In this document: positions 38,800 to 47,750 of the stretch, piece after piece | Layout: each line of letters starts with the position of its first letter | Position numbering within the stretch: position 1 is the first letter of the stretch | Source of the DNA: Duganella levis | GTDB lineage: Bacteria; Pseudomonadota; Gammaproteobacteria; Burkholderiales; Burkholderiaceae_D | Reading direction: 5' to 3' | Assembly (NCBI RefSeq): GCF_009857605.1 | Contig: NZ_WWCT01000001.1 | Span: forward strand, 603,720-667,719 | Length of the DNA stretch: 64,000 nt | Notes under the pieces: generated by a model | Database searches by the model: none | Told to the model about the DNA's origin: nothing | What the model saw: the letters and a program-made list of their open reading frames with translations, nothing else | Translations under genes and position numbers: made by a program

Positions 38800-40956
38800 A
38801 TGCCTCGCCTTTCACCTTTGACTCTTTGCGTCCTGTCCGCAATTTATACCCTTCCCGCCCACGCACAGACCGCCGATGAACCGGTACAGTCAGTGGTCGT
38901 CAGCGCCTCCGCCGACGCTTCGGCCGCCGGCCTGTCCAAGACTTTTGGTGGCGGCCAGGTTGCCAAGGGCGGCCGGGTCGGCCTGCTCGGCACCATGGAT
39001 TTGATGGATACGCCGTTCAACAGCACCAATTTCACCCAGCAGTTCATCCAGGACCAGCAGGCGCACAGCGTGGCCGACGTGCTGCAAAGCGATCCGGGCG
39101 TGCGCGTGGCGCGCGGCTTCGGCAACTACCAGGAGGTGTATATCATCCGCGGCTTCCCGGTCAACTCGGACGACCTCGCCTACAACGGCCTGAACGGCGT
39201 GCTGCCGCGCCAGTACATCGCCGCCGAATTGCTGGAGCGAGTGGAAGTCTTCCGTGGGGCCAACACCTTCCTGAACGGCGCGACGCCGGGCGGCGGCGGC
39301 ATTGGCGGCGCAATCAATCTGCTGCCGAAACGCGCGCCGAACGCCGACCTCAACGAAGTGTCGGCCGGCCTGCAAACCGGCAAGCAGACCTATCTGGCTA
39401 CCGACATCGCGCGCCGCTTCGGCGATGAAAAACGCTTCGGCGTGCGCGTCAACGCCGTGCAGCGCAAAGGCGGTTCAGGCGTCGACAACGAAGACCGCGA
39501 CCTGCAAATGGCCGCCATCGGCGCCGATTATCGCGGCCGTGGCTTCCGCCTGTCGGCAGACTTGGGCTGGCAGAACAGCAAGCTGTATAACGGCCGCCCG
39601 GCGGTCAACGTCGGCGCCGGCCTGGCCGTTCCTGCGGCGCCGGATGCGTCGGCCAACTACGGCCAGCCGTGGGATTTTTCGAGTGAACGCGACGTCTTCG
39701 GCACGCTGCGCGGCGAATGGGACATCAGCAAGGACGTGGTGGCGTGGGCTGCCTTCGGCGGCCGCCAGGGCAATGAGTTGAACCGCCTTGGCAGCACCTT
39801 GAACCTGACCACCGCCGCCGGTGCGGGTCAGCTGCGCCGCTTCGACAATGCGCGCGAAGATCACATCAAGACCGGTGAACTGGGCGTGCGCGCAGAACTG
39901 CATACCGGCCCGGTAAGCCACAAGCTGGCGCTGACCACCACCGGCTTCGATCTGGATTCGCGTAACGCCTACGCCACCTCGGCCTACCAGAACACCACCC
40001 TTTACAACCCGCCAGTGATGGTGCTGCCAGCCCTGACCACCTTCGGCAACAGCATGGCCGACCCGCGCACCACCAACAAGGTGACGCTGGTGAGTGAAGC
40101 GGTGGTGGACAGCATGGGCTTCTTCAACGATACGCTGCTGGCCACGGTCGGCGTGCGCCATCAGAACATCAAGCAGCAAGGCTTTGCCTACAACACCGGC
40201 AAGCAAAACGCCTACTACAACGAAGGCGCCAACACGCCGATCGCCGCCATCGTCTACAAGATCACGCCGCAGGTGTCGGTGTACGCCAACCGCGTGGAGA
40301 GCTTGCAGCAAGGCGCGATTGCTGGCTCCACCGCCGTCAACGTCGGCCAGATTTTCGATCCGTACAAATCGGTGCAGAAGGAAGCCGGCGTCAAGTTCGA
40401 TGGCGGCCGCTATGGCGCCACCGCCGCGCTGTTCACCACCAGCCAGCCTATGAGCGTGCTGAATCCGACCACCAAAGTGTTCAGCATCGAAGGCGAACAG
40501 CGTAACCGTGGCATGGAACTGACCGCTTACGGCGAACCGCTGCGCGGCCTGCGCGTGCTGGGCGGCGCCACCTTCCTCGACGCCACGCAGCAGCGCACCG
40601 CCGGCGGTCTTACAGACGGCAAGGACGTGATCGGCGTGCCGGATACGCAGATGAACGTAGGCGTGGATTGGGATGTGCCGGCCGTACGCGGTTTCAGCGT
40701 TTCGGCGCGTGTGCTGCATACATCGTCGCAGTGGGCCAATGCAGCCAACACGCAGCAGCTGCCGTCGTGGAATCGCCTGGACCTGAGCACGCGCTACGAG
40801 TTCAAGGTGGCCGATCACAGCGTGGTGCTGCGTGCCCGCGTGGACAACGTCACCGACAAGAACTACTGGGCCTCGGCCGGCGGCTCGCAAGGCACCGGCT
40901 ATCTGGTGCTCGGCGCGCCGCGTACTTTCGGCCTGACCGCGTCCATCGAATTCTGA
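38800..40956 (+). CDS. TonB-dependent siderophore receptor
   Basis: A 718-residue outer-membrane receptor. Signal peptide (LSPLTLCVLSAIYTLPAHA), TonB-box-like VQSVVVSASA, plug (VADVLQSDPGVRVARGFGNY, EVYIIRGFPVNSDDLAYNGL, LLERVEVFRGANTFLNGATP, GIGGAINLLPKRAP) and a barrel ending RTFGLTASIEF. The pattern matches ferrichrome/ferri-siderophore receptors (FhuE/FcuA-like). ATG 38800 is chosen since it starts the signal peptide; the open frame extends to 38620 but would pass through the two Fur-like sites. It overlaps the following, convergent gene by 58 nt. Confidence 0.93.
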   Translation: MPRLSPLTLCVLSAIYTLPAHAQTADEPVQSVVVSASADASAAGLSKTFGGGQVAKGGRVGLLGTMDLMDTPFNSTNFTQQFIQDQQAHSVADVLQSDPGVRVARGFGNYQEVYIIRGFPVNSDDLAYNGLNGVLPRQYIAAELLERVEVFRGANTFLNGATPGGGGIGGAINLLPKRAPNADLNEVSAGLQTGKQTYLATDIARRFGDEKRFGVRVNAVQRKGGSGVDNEDRDLQMAAIGADYRGRGFRLSADLGWQNSKLYNGRPAVNVGAGLAVPAAPDASANYGQPWDFSSERDVFGTLRGEWDISKDVVAWAAFGGRQGNELNRLGSTLNLTTAAGAGQLRRFDNAREDHIKTGELGVRAELHTGPVSHKLALTTTGFDLDSRNAYATSAYQNTTLYNPPVMVLPALTTFGNSMADPRTTNKVTLVSEAVVDSMGFFNDTLLATVGVRHQNIKQQGFAYNTGKQNAYYNEGANTPIAAIVYKITPQVSVYANRVESLQQGAIAGSTAVNVGQIFDPYKSVQKEAGVKFDGGRYGATAALFTTSQPMSVLNPTTKVFSIEGEQRNRGMELTAYGEPLRGLRVLGGATFLDATQQRTAGGLTDGKDVIGVPDTQMNVGVDWDVPAVRGFSVSARVLHTSSQWANAANTQQLPSWNRLDLSTRYEFKVADHSVVLRARVDNVTDKNYWASAGGSQGTGYLVLGAPRTFGLTASIEF

Positions 40957-41387
40957 TCCGACGCCCGCTGGCTGAGCATCCGGGCCGCAAGCGCCCTGCC
41001 GCTCAGCCAAGCATCACCTTCCTGCCCGCCGCACAGCCAGTCGCCACACAGGCCAAGCTGCACGGCGGGCAGCCAGATACATTGATCGCTCGACGGCAGC
41101 ATCGCCGCGACCTCCATTGCCGTAGCCGGCAGCAGGGGCGCCAGCAAGGCAGCCGCTTGCGGCGCCGGCAGCGCCAACACCAGCGCGTCGAAATCACCCG
41201 CATGTGCGCCAGCCTCCAGCGAGGCGATGCGCCAGCCGCCTTCGTGCCCCTCGTGCCAGATATCGCAGACCGTGGTGGCGGCGTCGAACAGCGTCACCCT
41301 GCATGCATCGCTTTGCAAATGCCGCGCGCATGACATGCCTGCCGCGTCGGCGCCGATTACCGCTACATTGAATTGAGTCACATTCAT
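40899..41387 (-). CDS. Degenerate renalase-like FAD-binding protein, internally deleted
   Basis: A 162-residue remnant of the FAD/NAD(P)-dependent amine oxidase (renalase-like) family. The N-terminal dinucleotide-binding motif VAVIGADAAGMSCARHL is recognisable but has Asp and Ala at usual Gly/Leu positions. A middle piece (GDFDALVLALPAPQAAALL) and the C-terminal FAD-closing piece (LGLCGDWLCGGQEGDAWLSGRALA) are also present. Full members are ~310-340 residues, so two large internal stretches (most of the substrate domain) are gone while the frame is kept. It is divergent from the MerR/photolyase operon, a common neighbour of intact renalase-like genes. It is probably decaying or a minimal FAD-binding relic. 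Confidence 0.7.
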   Translation of the reverse strand: MNVTQFNVAVIGADAAGMSCARHLQSDACRVTLFDAATTVCDIWHEGHEGGWRIASLEAGAHAGDFDALVLALPAPQAAALLAPLLPATAMEVAAMLPSSDQCIWLPAVQLGLCGDWLCGGQEGDAWLSGRALAARMLSQRASDQNSMDAVRPKVRGAPSTR

Positions 41388-41481
41388 GGGCGGGAGTATA
41401 TCGGCGCTGATGGCCACGTTGCGCTTCAAGGCCGGTTCAATCCCGGTTCATGCTAGCATTTCGTTATGGAGGATCGCTAGA

Positions 41482-42411
41482 ATGAACCAGAAGATGACGA
41501 AGGGCTATCGCAGCGGCGTGGCCGCCCGCCTGGCAGGACTGCCGGTGGAAACGCTGCGCGTGTGGGAACGGCGCTATGGCGTTTCCGATGTGGACCGTTC
41601 ACCGCAAGGCCAGCGCCTGTATTCCGCTGAACAGGTGCACCGGCTTGGATTGCTGAAGCGCGTGGTCGATCAGGGCCACGCCATCGGCACCGTCGCCAGA
41701 CTGGATGCCGCCGAGTTGGCCGCACTGGCGGGTGTGCAGGCGGCCAGCGGCGTGCAATCGTTGAAGCTGGCCGTGGTGGGCGCCGCGCTGGCACAGCGTC
41801 TCAGCGCCACGCGCACCACGCCGTTGCTGGAAATCGTCGCCGTGTGTGCACAGCTGGACGACGCCGAACAGGAACTGGCCGGCACCAGCGCAGACGTGCT
41901 GCTGATCGAAGCGCCGGAAATGACGGCCGACGCCATGCCGCAAATACGCAGCTTGCGCCGCGCCGTGCCCGCCAAGGCCACCGTGGTGCTGTACAGGTTC
42001 TGCGACAGCGCCACCGTGCGGCGCCTGCGCGAACATGGCTGCCTGGTGGCGCGCTCACCGTCAGACGCATCGGAAGTGGCCGTGCTGTGCAACACCGCCC
42101 TCACCGGCGCCGCGCTGCCCCCGCCAGGGCCGACCAAGCCCGCCGCGCCGCGTCGCCTGAACGATGAAGAACTGGCGGCGCTGGCGGCCGCCTCGTCCAG
42201 CATCAACTGCGAATGCCCGCGCCACCTGGCCGACATCCTGCTGATGCTGTCGAGCTTTGAACGCTACAGCGCGCAGTGCGCAAACCGCAACGCGACCGAC
42301 GCCGCCATGCACGAGGACCTGGCCCGAAGCGCCGGCCACGCCCGCATGCTGATGGAAGACGCACTAGAACGACTGGCCTACGCGGAGGGATTGCCCATGC
42401 CGGCCAGATGA
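41482..42411 (+). CDS. MerR-family transcriptional regulator (photolyase-linked)
   Basis: A 309-residue regulator. The N-terminal MerR helix-turn-helix is YRSGVAARLAGLPVETLRVW then ERRYGV, DRSPQGQRLYSAEQVHRLGL. The rest (~80-200) has alternating strands and helices like the Rossmann-type sensor half of LitR/CarH regulators (LKLAVVGAALAQRL, DVLLIEAPEMTADAMPQIRS), but the B12-binding ExxxH-type motif is not seen. The far C-terminus is helical with a Cys pair NCECPRHL. GGAGGA precedes ATG 41482. It is followed after 9 nt by the photolyase gene, so it probably controls a light- or damage-responsive operon; B12-dependent light sensing is not supported by the residues. Confidence 0.85.
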   Translation: MNQKMTKGYRSGVAARLAGLPVETLRVWERRYGVSDVDRSPQGQRLYSAEQVHRLGLLKRVVDQGHAIGTVARLDAAELAALAGVQAASGVQSLKLAVVGAALAQRLSATRTTPLLEIVAVCAQLDDAEQELAGTSADVLLIEAPEMTADAMPQIRSLRRAVPAKATVVLYRFCDSATVRRLREHGCLVARSPSDASEVAVLCNTALTGAALPPPGPTKPAAPRRLNDEELAALAAASSSINCECPRHLADILLMLSSFERYSAQCANRNATDAAMHEDLARSAGHARMLMEDALERLAYAEGLPMPAR

Positions 42412-42420
42412 CAGGAAACG

Positions 42421-43947
42421 ATGAGACTCAAACTACTACTTGGCGACCAGCTGAATCATGAACACAGCTGGTTCACCCGCCCGCAAGACGATCAAATCTT
42501 TGTCATGATGGAAGTACGGCAGGAAACCGACTACGTCCTGCATCACGCACAAAAGATCATCGCCATCTTCGCCGCCATGCGCGACTTTGCCCGTCGCCTG
42601 CGAGACGCCGGCCACCGCGTGGACTACCTCGCCATCGACGATGCCGACAACCGCCAGTCCCTGCCCGCCAATCTGGACTACCTGCTGGCGCATTACGGCG
42701 CCACCGAATTCCACTGGCAAGCGCCGGATGAATGGCGGCTGGACCGTCAACTGGCCGACTACGCCGCCGCCCTTGCCATTCCGGCATGGATGGACGACAC
42801 CGAGCATTTCTACACCGCGCGCGACGAAGCCGCCCGCATCTTTGAAGGCCGCAACAGCTGGTTGATGGAGCACTTCTACCGCCGCATGCGCGGCAAGCAC
42901 GGTGTACTGATATCAGAAACCGGCAAACCGGCCGGCGGCCAATGGAACTTCGACCACGACAACCGCGAAGCGTGGAAAGGCCTGCCGTGGGAACCGTCCG
43001 ACTGGCGCGGCCGCCACGATCACAGCGCATTGTGGGACACCATCCAGGCATCCGGCGCCAAGAGCTTCGGCGAACCGAATGCAGACAACTTCGCCTGGCC
43101 GCTGAACCACGAGGAAGCCTTGCAGCACCTGGATAACTTCATTGAGCAGGCTCTGCCCCACTTCGGCCGCTTCCAGGATGCGATGAGCGTCAAGGCATGG
43201 CGCCTGTTCCACTCGCTGCTGTCGTTCGCCATGAACGTCAAGCTGCTGTCGCCACGCACCGTGGTGGAACGGGTGGAAGCCGCATGGCGCAATGGCACGG
43301 TGCCGGTGGCGTCGGCCGAAGGCTACATCCGCCAGATCCTCGGCTGGCGCGAATACGTGCGCGGCGTCTACTGGCACCGCATGCCGGGCTACGACAAGTT
43401 GAACGCCTTCGGCCACACCACGCCGCTGCCATGGTGGTTCTGGGATGGGAAGACGCGCATGCGCTGCGTAGCGGCGGCCATCGGCCAGTCATTGGAGCAT
43501 GCGCACACCCACCACATCAACCGCCTGATGGTGATCGGGAATTTCGCGCTGCTGGCCGGCCTGTCGCCGGAAGAACTGCATCGCTGGTATCTGGGAATTT
43601 ACATCGACGCCTTCGAATGGGTGGAGCTGCCCAACACGCTTGGCATGAGCCAGTTCGCGGACGGCGGCCTGCTGGCCACCAAGCCTTACGTCTCCAGCGC
43701 CGCCTACATCGACCGCATGAGCGATTATTGCAAGGGCTGCCATTACGATAAAAAGGCGCGTCTCGGTGAGCGCGCCTGCCCTTACAACGCCTTGTACTGG
43801 GATTTCTTCGACAGGAACCGGAACAAGCTGGCGGACAACCAGCGCCTCGGCATGGTCTATCAACAGCTACGACGCATGGATGGCGGCGCGCTGACTGCGC
43901 TGCGCGAACGGGCCGCCGACCTGCGCGCCAGGGTGGAAGAACTCTAG
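42421..43947 (+). CDS. Cryptochrome/photolyase-related protein (iron-sulfur PhrB type)
   Basis: A 508-residue flavoprotein of the FeS-containing bacterial cryptochrome/(6-4) photolyase group. It begins LKLLLGDQLNHEHSWFT, a family-specific start. The C-terminal half binds FAD (VEAAWRNGTVPVASAEGYIRQILGWREYVRGVYW is the conserved stretch, here split). Four Cys likely to hold the 4Fe-4S cluster are visible, with CKGCHYDKKARLGERACPYN in the terminal part. The His-His-x-x-R type motif THHINRLMVIGNF matches the active-site region used by (6-4) repair enzymes. It shares an operon with the MerR regulator and ends overlapping the convergent LacI gene by 4 nt. Confidence 0.92.
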   Translation: MRLKLLLGDQLNHEHSWFTRPQDDQIFVMMEVRQETDYVLHHAQKIIAIFAAMRDFARRLRDAGHRVDYLAIDDADNRQSLPANLDYLLAHYGATEFHWQAPDEWRLDRQLADYAAALAIPAWMDDTEHFYTARDEAARIFEGRNSWLMEHFYRRMRGKHGVLISETGKPAGGQWNFDHDNREAWKGLPWEPSDWRGRHDHSALWDTIQASGAKSFGEPNADNFAWPLNHEEALQHLDNFIEQALPHFGRFQDAMSVKAWRLFHSLLSFAMNVKLLSPRTVVERVEAAWRNGTVPVASAEGYIRQILGWREYVRGVYWHRMPGYDKLNAFGHTTPLPWWFWDGKTRMRCVAAAIGQSLEHAHTHHINRLMVIGNFALLAGLSPEELHRWYLGIYIDAFEWVELPNTLGMSQFADGGLLATKPYVSSAAYIDRMSDYCKGCHYDKKARLGERACPYNALYWDFFDRNRNKLADNQRLGMVYQQLRRMDGGALTALRERAADLRARVEEL

Positions 43948-44948
43948 GTGCTGCCGCGCTGTATCAGTTCAAAACCGGTGTTGACCACGCGCTCCGCCGG
44001 CGCTGATTCGGCGCCGCTGGTGAGCCGGTCCAGCAAGGCTTGCGCCGACAGCGCGCCAATCTTCGCACCATCCACCTTGACGGTGGACAGCGGCGGATTG
44101 GTGTACTCGGAAAAATTCAGATCGCCGAAGCCCATAATGGCCAGGTCTTGCGGCACGCGCAGGCCGCGGCTTTGCGCCTCGATCAGCACACCGTGCGCCA
44201 GCGTGTCCGAGCTACAGAAAATCGCGTCCAGTTCCGGATGTTCGTCCAGCAGCTTGATCGCGCCGAGACGGCCCTGCGGCAAGGCGCCCGGCGCCTGCAC
44301 CACGTGCGAGGCGATCACGCTGGCGCCATGCTTGGCAATCGCCACCTGGAAGCCTTGCGTGCGCTGGCCGGCGCGCGGGTCGTTGGCGGTCAGCATGGCG
44401 AAGCGGCGGTAGCCCTGCTTCAGCAAATGCTGCGCGCACATATGGCCCACTTCTTCGTGCGAAAACCCGATGGCCATGTCGATCGGATGCGGTGTCAGAT
44501 CCCACGCCTCCACCACCGGCGTACCGATTTGCAGCAGGCGCTGACGCGTGCTGTCGGTGTGCAGTGAACCGGTGAGGATGATACCGTCCGGCCGCCGGCT
44601 CAGGATCGTCTCGACCAAGATCTCTTCGCGCCAGGTTTCATAGCCGACGATCCCCAGCAGTAGCTGGTAGCCGGCGGCGGTCAGGCGGTCGGTCGCGCCC
44701 TGCACCATTTCAGCGAACGTCTGCGTGGAAATGGTCGGCAGCACCAGCGCCACCAGCTTGCTGCGGCTGGAAGCCAGCCCGCCGGCCAGCATATTTTTTA
44801 CGTAGCCGGTGAGCTTGACGGCTTCCTGGACCTTGGCCAAAGTCGCCGGCTTCACCAGATGCGGCTCGTTCAATGCGCGCGATACCGTGATCGGCGAAAC
44901 GCCCGCCGCCTTGGCGACATCGATCAGTGTGACGGGGGTGGCAGGCAT
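43944..44948 (-). CDS. LacI-family transcriptional regulator
   Basis: A 334-residue repressor. The N-terminal HTH is VTLIDVAKAAGVSPITVSRALN with the hinge helix NMLAGGLASSRSKLVALVLP, and the sugar-binding domain is periplasmic-binding-like (DGIILTGSLHT, FSHEEVGHMCAQHLLKQGYRR, AIFCSSDTLAHGVLIEAQ). The sequence resembles the GntR/gluconate subgroup. ATG 44948 begins the HTH; a longer frame to 45002 exists but adds nothing conserved. It is divergent from the GH2-GH43 operon, which it likely represses in the absence of sugar; the operator candidate lies at 45026-45039. Confidence 0.92.
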   Translation of the reverse strand: MPATPVTLIDVAKAAGVSPITVSRALNEPHLVKPATLAKVQEAVKLTGYVKNMLAGGLASSRSKLVALVLPTISTQTFAEMVQGATDRLTAAGYQLLLGIVGYETWREEILVETILSRRPDGIILTGSLHTDSTRQRLLQIGTPVVEAWDLTPHPIDMAIGFSHEEVGHMCAQHLLKQGYRRFAMLTANDPRAGQRTQGFQVAIAKHGASVIASHVVQAPGALPQGRLGAIKLLDEHPELDAIFCSSDTLAHGVLIEAQSRGLRVPQDLAIMGFGDLNFSEYTNPPLSTVKVDGAKIGALSAQALLDRLTSGAESAPAERVVNTGFELIQRGST

Positions 44949-45025
44949 CGGTTCTTTCGTTATTGTTGATAGCGGAATCATTCTATCCAATTGACATCGC
45001 ACTCACAACTACCTACACTCCAAAA

Positions 45026-45039
45026 TGATTGCGCTACCA
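45026..45039. promoter_or_regulatory. LacI-type operator candidate
   Basis: On the minus strand TGGTAGCGCAATCA has the CG-centred dyad layout of LacI-family operators; the halves TGGTAGC and GCAATCA pair in five of seven positions. It lies 21 nt before the GH2 start and 77 nt from the regulator start. Confidence 0.45.
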
Positions 45040-45060
45040 TAACCATAAAAAGGAGACATC

Positions 45061-47724
45061 TTGAGACCGCATCGTTACCTGGGCCTGACGCTGGCAGCCC
45101 TGCTGCCACTGACTTCGCTGGCCGCCGACCGCCATGCCATCAACGACGGCTGGCGTTTCCAGCGCGGCGATCCGCAAGGCTATGCCGACCAGCTGCAATA
45201 CGATGTGCGGCCCGAGATCAAGCAAAGCGCCGACGGCAAAGTGGCCGATGCGCGTCCGGACGAGGCGGAAAAAGTGCAGCGCTCCAGCGACGGCTTGCTG
45301 AAGCCTTGGATACTCCCGAGCGGTAACGCCTTCGTCGCGAACCCTGCGCGCCGCGCGCAACGGCCGGCTGCCGATCCGGCCATGACGCCGCCGCTGCTGG
45401 CCGCCGGCTTTGACGACCACGATTGGCGAGCGGTGACGCTGCCGCACGACTGGGCCATCGAAGGCCCCTTCCTCGCCACCGGCCCATACGGCGGCATGGG
45501 CCGTTTGCAGACCTGGGGCCCGGCGTGGTATCGCAAGAAGCTGGACATCCCGGCACGCGACAAAGGCAAGTCCATCTTCCTCGACATCGACGGCGCCATG
45601 TCCTATGCCACCGTATGGCTCAACGGCCGGCTGGTGGGCGGCTGGCCTTACGGCTACAACTCCTTCCGCCTCGACCTGACGCCTTACGTCACGCCGGGCG
45701 GTGTCAATCAACTGGCGATCCGCCTCGACAACCCGGCCGAATCGGCACGCTGGTATCCGGGCGCGGGCCTGTACCGCAATGTGTGGCTGACAGTCGCCGA
45801 TCCGGTGCATGTGGCCCACTGGGGCACAGTGGTGCGCACGCCGCAGGTTTCGGCCGAAGTCGCGCAGGTCGAGCTGGCTGTCACCGTCGACAACGACGGC
45901 AAGGATGCGGCCACGCTGGACGTCGGCACGCAGCTGTATGCGCTGGATGACAACGGCAAGCGCACCGGCCCCGTGGTCGCCACGCTGCCGGCGCAGCGCG
46001 TCAGCGTCAATGCGCGCAGCAGCGCCACCGTCAACGCCAATACCCGCGTGACGCAACCGCGCTTGTGGGGACCGCTGCCGCAACAACGTCCCAACCGCTA
46101 CCTCGCCGTGACCACCATCAGCCGCAACGGCAAAGTGGTGGATACGCAGGAAACGCCGTTCGGCATCCGCACGCTGCGCTTCGACGCCAATCAGGGCATG
46201 TTCGTCAACGGCGAGAAGATCATGATCAATGGCGTCAACAACCATCACGATCTGGGTGCGCTGGGCGCTGCCTTCAACCTGCGCGCCGCCGAGCGGCAGC
46301 TGCAAATACTGCAGCAGATGGGCGCCAACGCGGTTCGCATGAGCCACAATCCGCCGGCGCCGGAACTGCTGGAACTGACCGACCGCATGGGCATCCTGGT
46401 CATGGACGAAGTATTCGATTCGTGGGAGCGCAAGAAAACGCCGCTCGACTTCCACCTGATCTTCCCCGACTGGCACGAGCAGGATTTGCGCGCCATGCTA
46501 CGCCGCGACCGCAACCATCCGTCCATCATCATGTGGAGCGTGGGGAACGAGGTCGGTGAGCAGTACACCGGCGACGCCGGCGCGGCCATCGGCAAAAAAC
46601 TGGTGGACATCGCGCACGAAGAAGATCCGACCCGGCCAGCCACCGGCGCCATGAACTACGCCAAGGCCGACATGCCCTTGCCGGCCACGGTGGACGTCAT
46701 CAGCCTGAATTACCAGGGCGCCGGCATCCGCAGCCTGCCCGGCCAGTTCCCCAACTTTCACCAGAAGTTCCCGGACAAGATGATGCTGTCGACCGAAAGC
46801 GCGTCGGCGCTGAGTAGCCGAGGCGAGTACCAGTTTCCAGTGCCGGGCGTGATCAGCGCACCGGTGCGGCCTGGCGCAGGCGGTGATCCAAAACGCCAGC
46901 AGGTCAGCGCCTATGAGTTGTTCGCCGCCGATTTCGGCAGCTCGGCCGACCGTTCGTGGGCGGCGCAGGACCAGAATCCTTACGTGGCCGGCGAGTTTGT
47001 CTGGACCGGTTTCGATTATCTCGGCGAGCCAACGCCCTACTACGGCGCGCGCAGCTCCTACTCCGGCATAGTTGACCTGGCAGGCTTCCCGAAAGACCGC
47101 TACTACCTGTACCAGTCGCGCTGGCGGCCGGACCTGCCGCTCGCGCACCTGCTGCCGCATTGGACCTGGCCGGAGCGCGTGGGCGAAGTCACGCCGGTGC
47201 ACCTGTTCACATCGGGCGACGAGGCGGAGTTGTTCGTCAACGGTAAATCGCAGGGCCGCCGCAAGAAGGCGCCGTATGAGTACCGCCTGCGCTGGGACTA
47301 CGTGGTGTACGAACCGGGCGAAATCAGCGTGGTGGCCTATAAGGACGGCAAGGAGTGGGCACGCGATACGGTGAAGACGGCGCAAGCGGCAGCGCTGCTG
47401 GAAGCAAAAGCCGACCGCAGCACCATCGCCGCCGACGGCCAGGACCTGTCCTTCATCACCGTGCGCGTCACCGACGCCAATGGCGTCACCGCCCCGCGCG
47501 CGGACCAGCGCATCCGCTTCACAGTGGAAGGCGCGGGCGAACTGGTGGCCACCGATAACGGCGATCCGACCAACCTCGAATCATTCAAGTCGCCCGAGCG
47601 CGCGGCGTTCAACGGCCTGGCGCTAGCCATCGTCCGCGCCAAGCCGGGACAGAAAGGCGCCATCACGGTACGCGCCAGTGCGGAAGGTTTGCGCAGTACG
47701 GAGGTACAATTGCGTAGCAAATAA
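45061..47724 (+). CDS. Glycoside hydrolase family 2 enzyme (beta-galactosidase-like)
   Basis: An 887-residue secreted hydrolase. TTG 45061 is the start because AAGGAG lies 7 nt before it and the signal peptide (YLGLTLAALLPLTSLAA) follows at once. Domains: GH2 sugar-binding (DWAIEGPFLATGPYGGMGRL), immunoglobulin-like, and the TIM barrel with acid/base Glu497 (SVGNEVGE) and nucleophile Glu579 (LSTESAS). Then come a DUF4982-like segment (TSGDEAELFVNGKSQGRR) and a C-terminal Ig-like/invasin-type domain. Substrate cannot be fixed; beta-galactosides from plant polysaccharides are likely. It is first in the two-gene operon next to the LacI regulator. Confidence 0.9.
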   Translation: MRPHRYLGLTLAALLPLTSLAADRHAINDGWRFQRGDPQGYADQLQYDVRPEIKQSADGKVADARPDEAEKVQRSSDGLLKPWILPSGNAFVANPARRAQRPAADPAMTPPLLAAGFDDHDWRAVTLPHDWAIEGPFLATGPYGGMGRLQTWGPAWYRKKLDIPARDKGKSIFLDIDGAMSYATVWLNGRLVGGWPYGYNSFRLDLTPYVTPGGVNQLAIRLDNPAESARWYPGAGLYRNVWLTVADPVHVAHWGTVVRTPQVSAEVAQVELAVTVDNDGKDAATLDVGTQLYALDDNGKRTGPVVATLPAQRVSVNARSSATVNANTRVTQPRLWGPLPQQRPNRYLAVTTISRNGKVVDTQETPFGIRTLRFDANQGMFVNGEKIMINGVNNHHDLGALGAAFNLRAAERQLQILQQMGANAVRMSHNPPAPELLELTDRMGILVMDEVFDSWERKKTPLDFHLIFPDWHEQDLRAMLRRDRNHPSIIMWSVGNEVGEQYTGDAGAAIGKKLVDIAHEEDPTRPATGAMNYAKADMPLPATVDVISLNYQGAGIRSLPGQFPNFHQKFPDKMMLSTESASALSSRGEYQFPVPGVISAPVRPGAGGDPKRQQVSAYELFAADFGSSADRSWAAQDQNPYVAGEFVWTGFDYLGEPTPYYGARSSYSGIVDLAGFPKDRYYLYQSRWRPDLPLAHLLPHWTWPERVGEVTPVHLFTSGDEAELFVNGKSQGRRKKAPYEYRLRWDYVVYEPGEISVVAYKDGKEWARDTVKTAQAAALLEAKADRSTIAADGQDLSFITVRVTDANGVTAPRADQRIRFTVEGAGELVATDNGDPTNLESFKSPERAAFNGLALAIVRAKPGQKGAITVRASAEGLRSTEVQLRSK

Positions 47725-47750
47725 CAAATAAATAACCAACCGGGGAATCG

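Noticed and set aside
38620..38800. Earlier start for the second siderophore receptor
   Set aside because: It would code through two Fur-like sites and precede the signal peptide by 60 residues.
41540..42411. B12-dependent light sensing by the MerR regulator
   Set aside because: The sensor half resembles LitR/CarH in outline but the cobalamin-binding residues are not visible.
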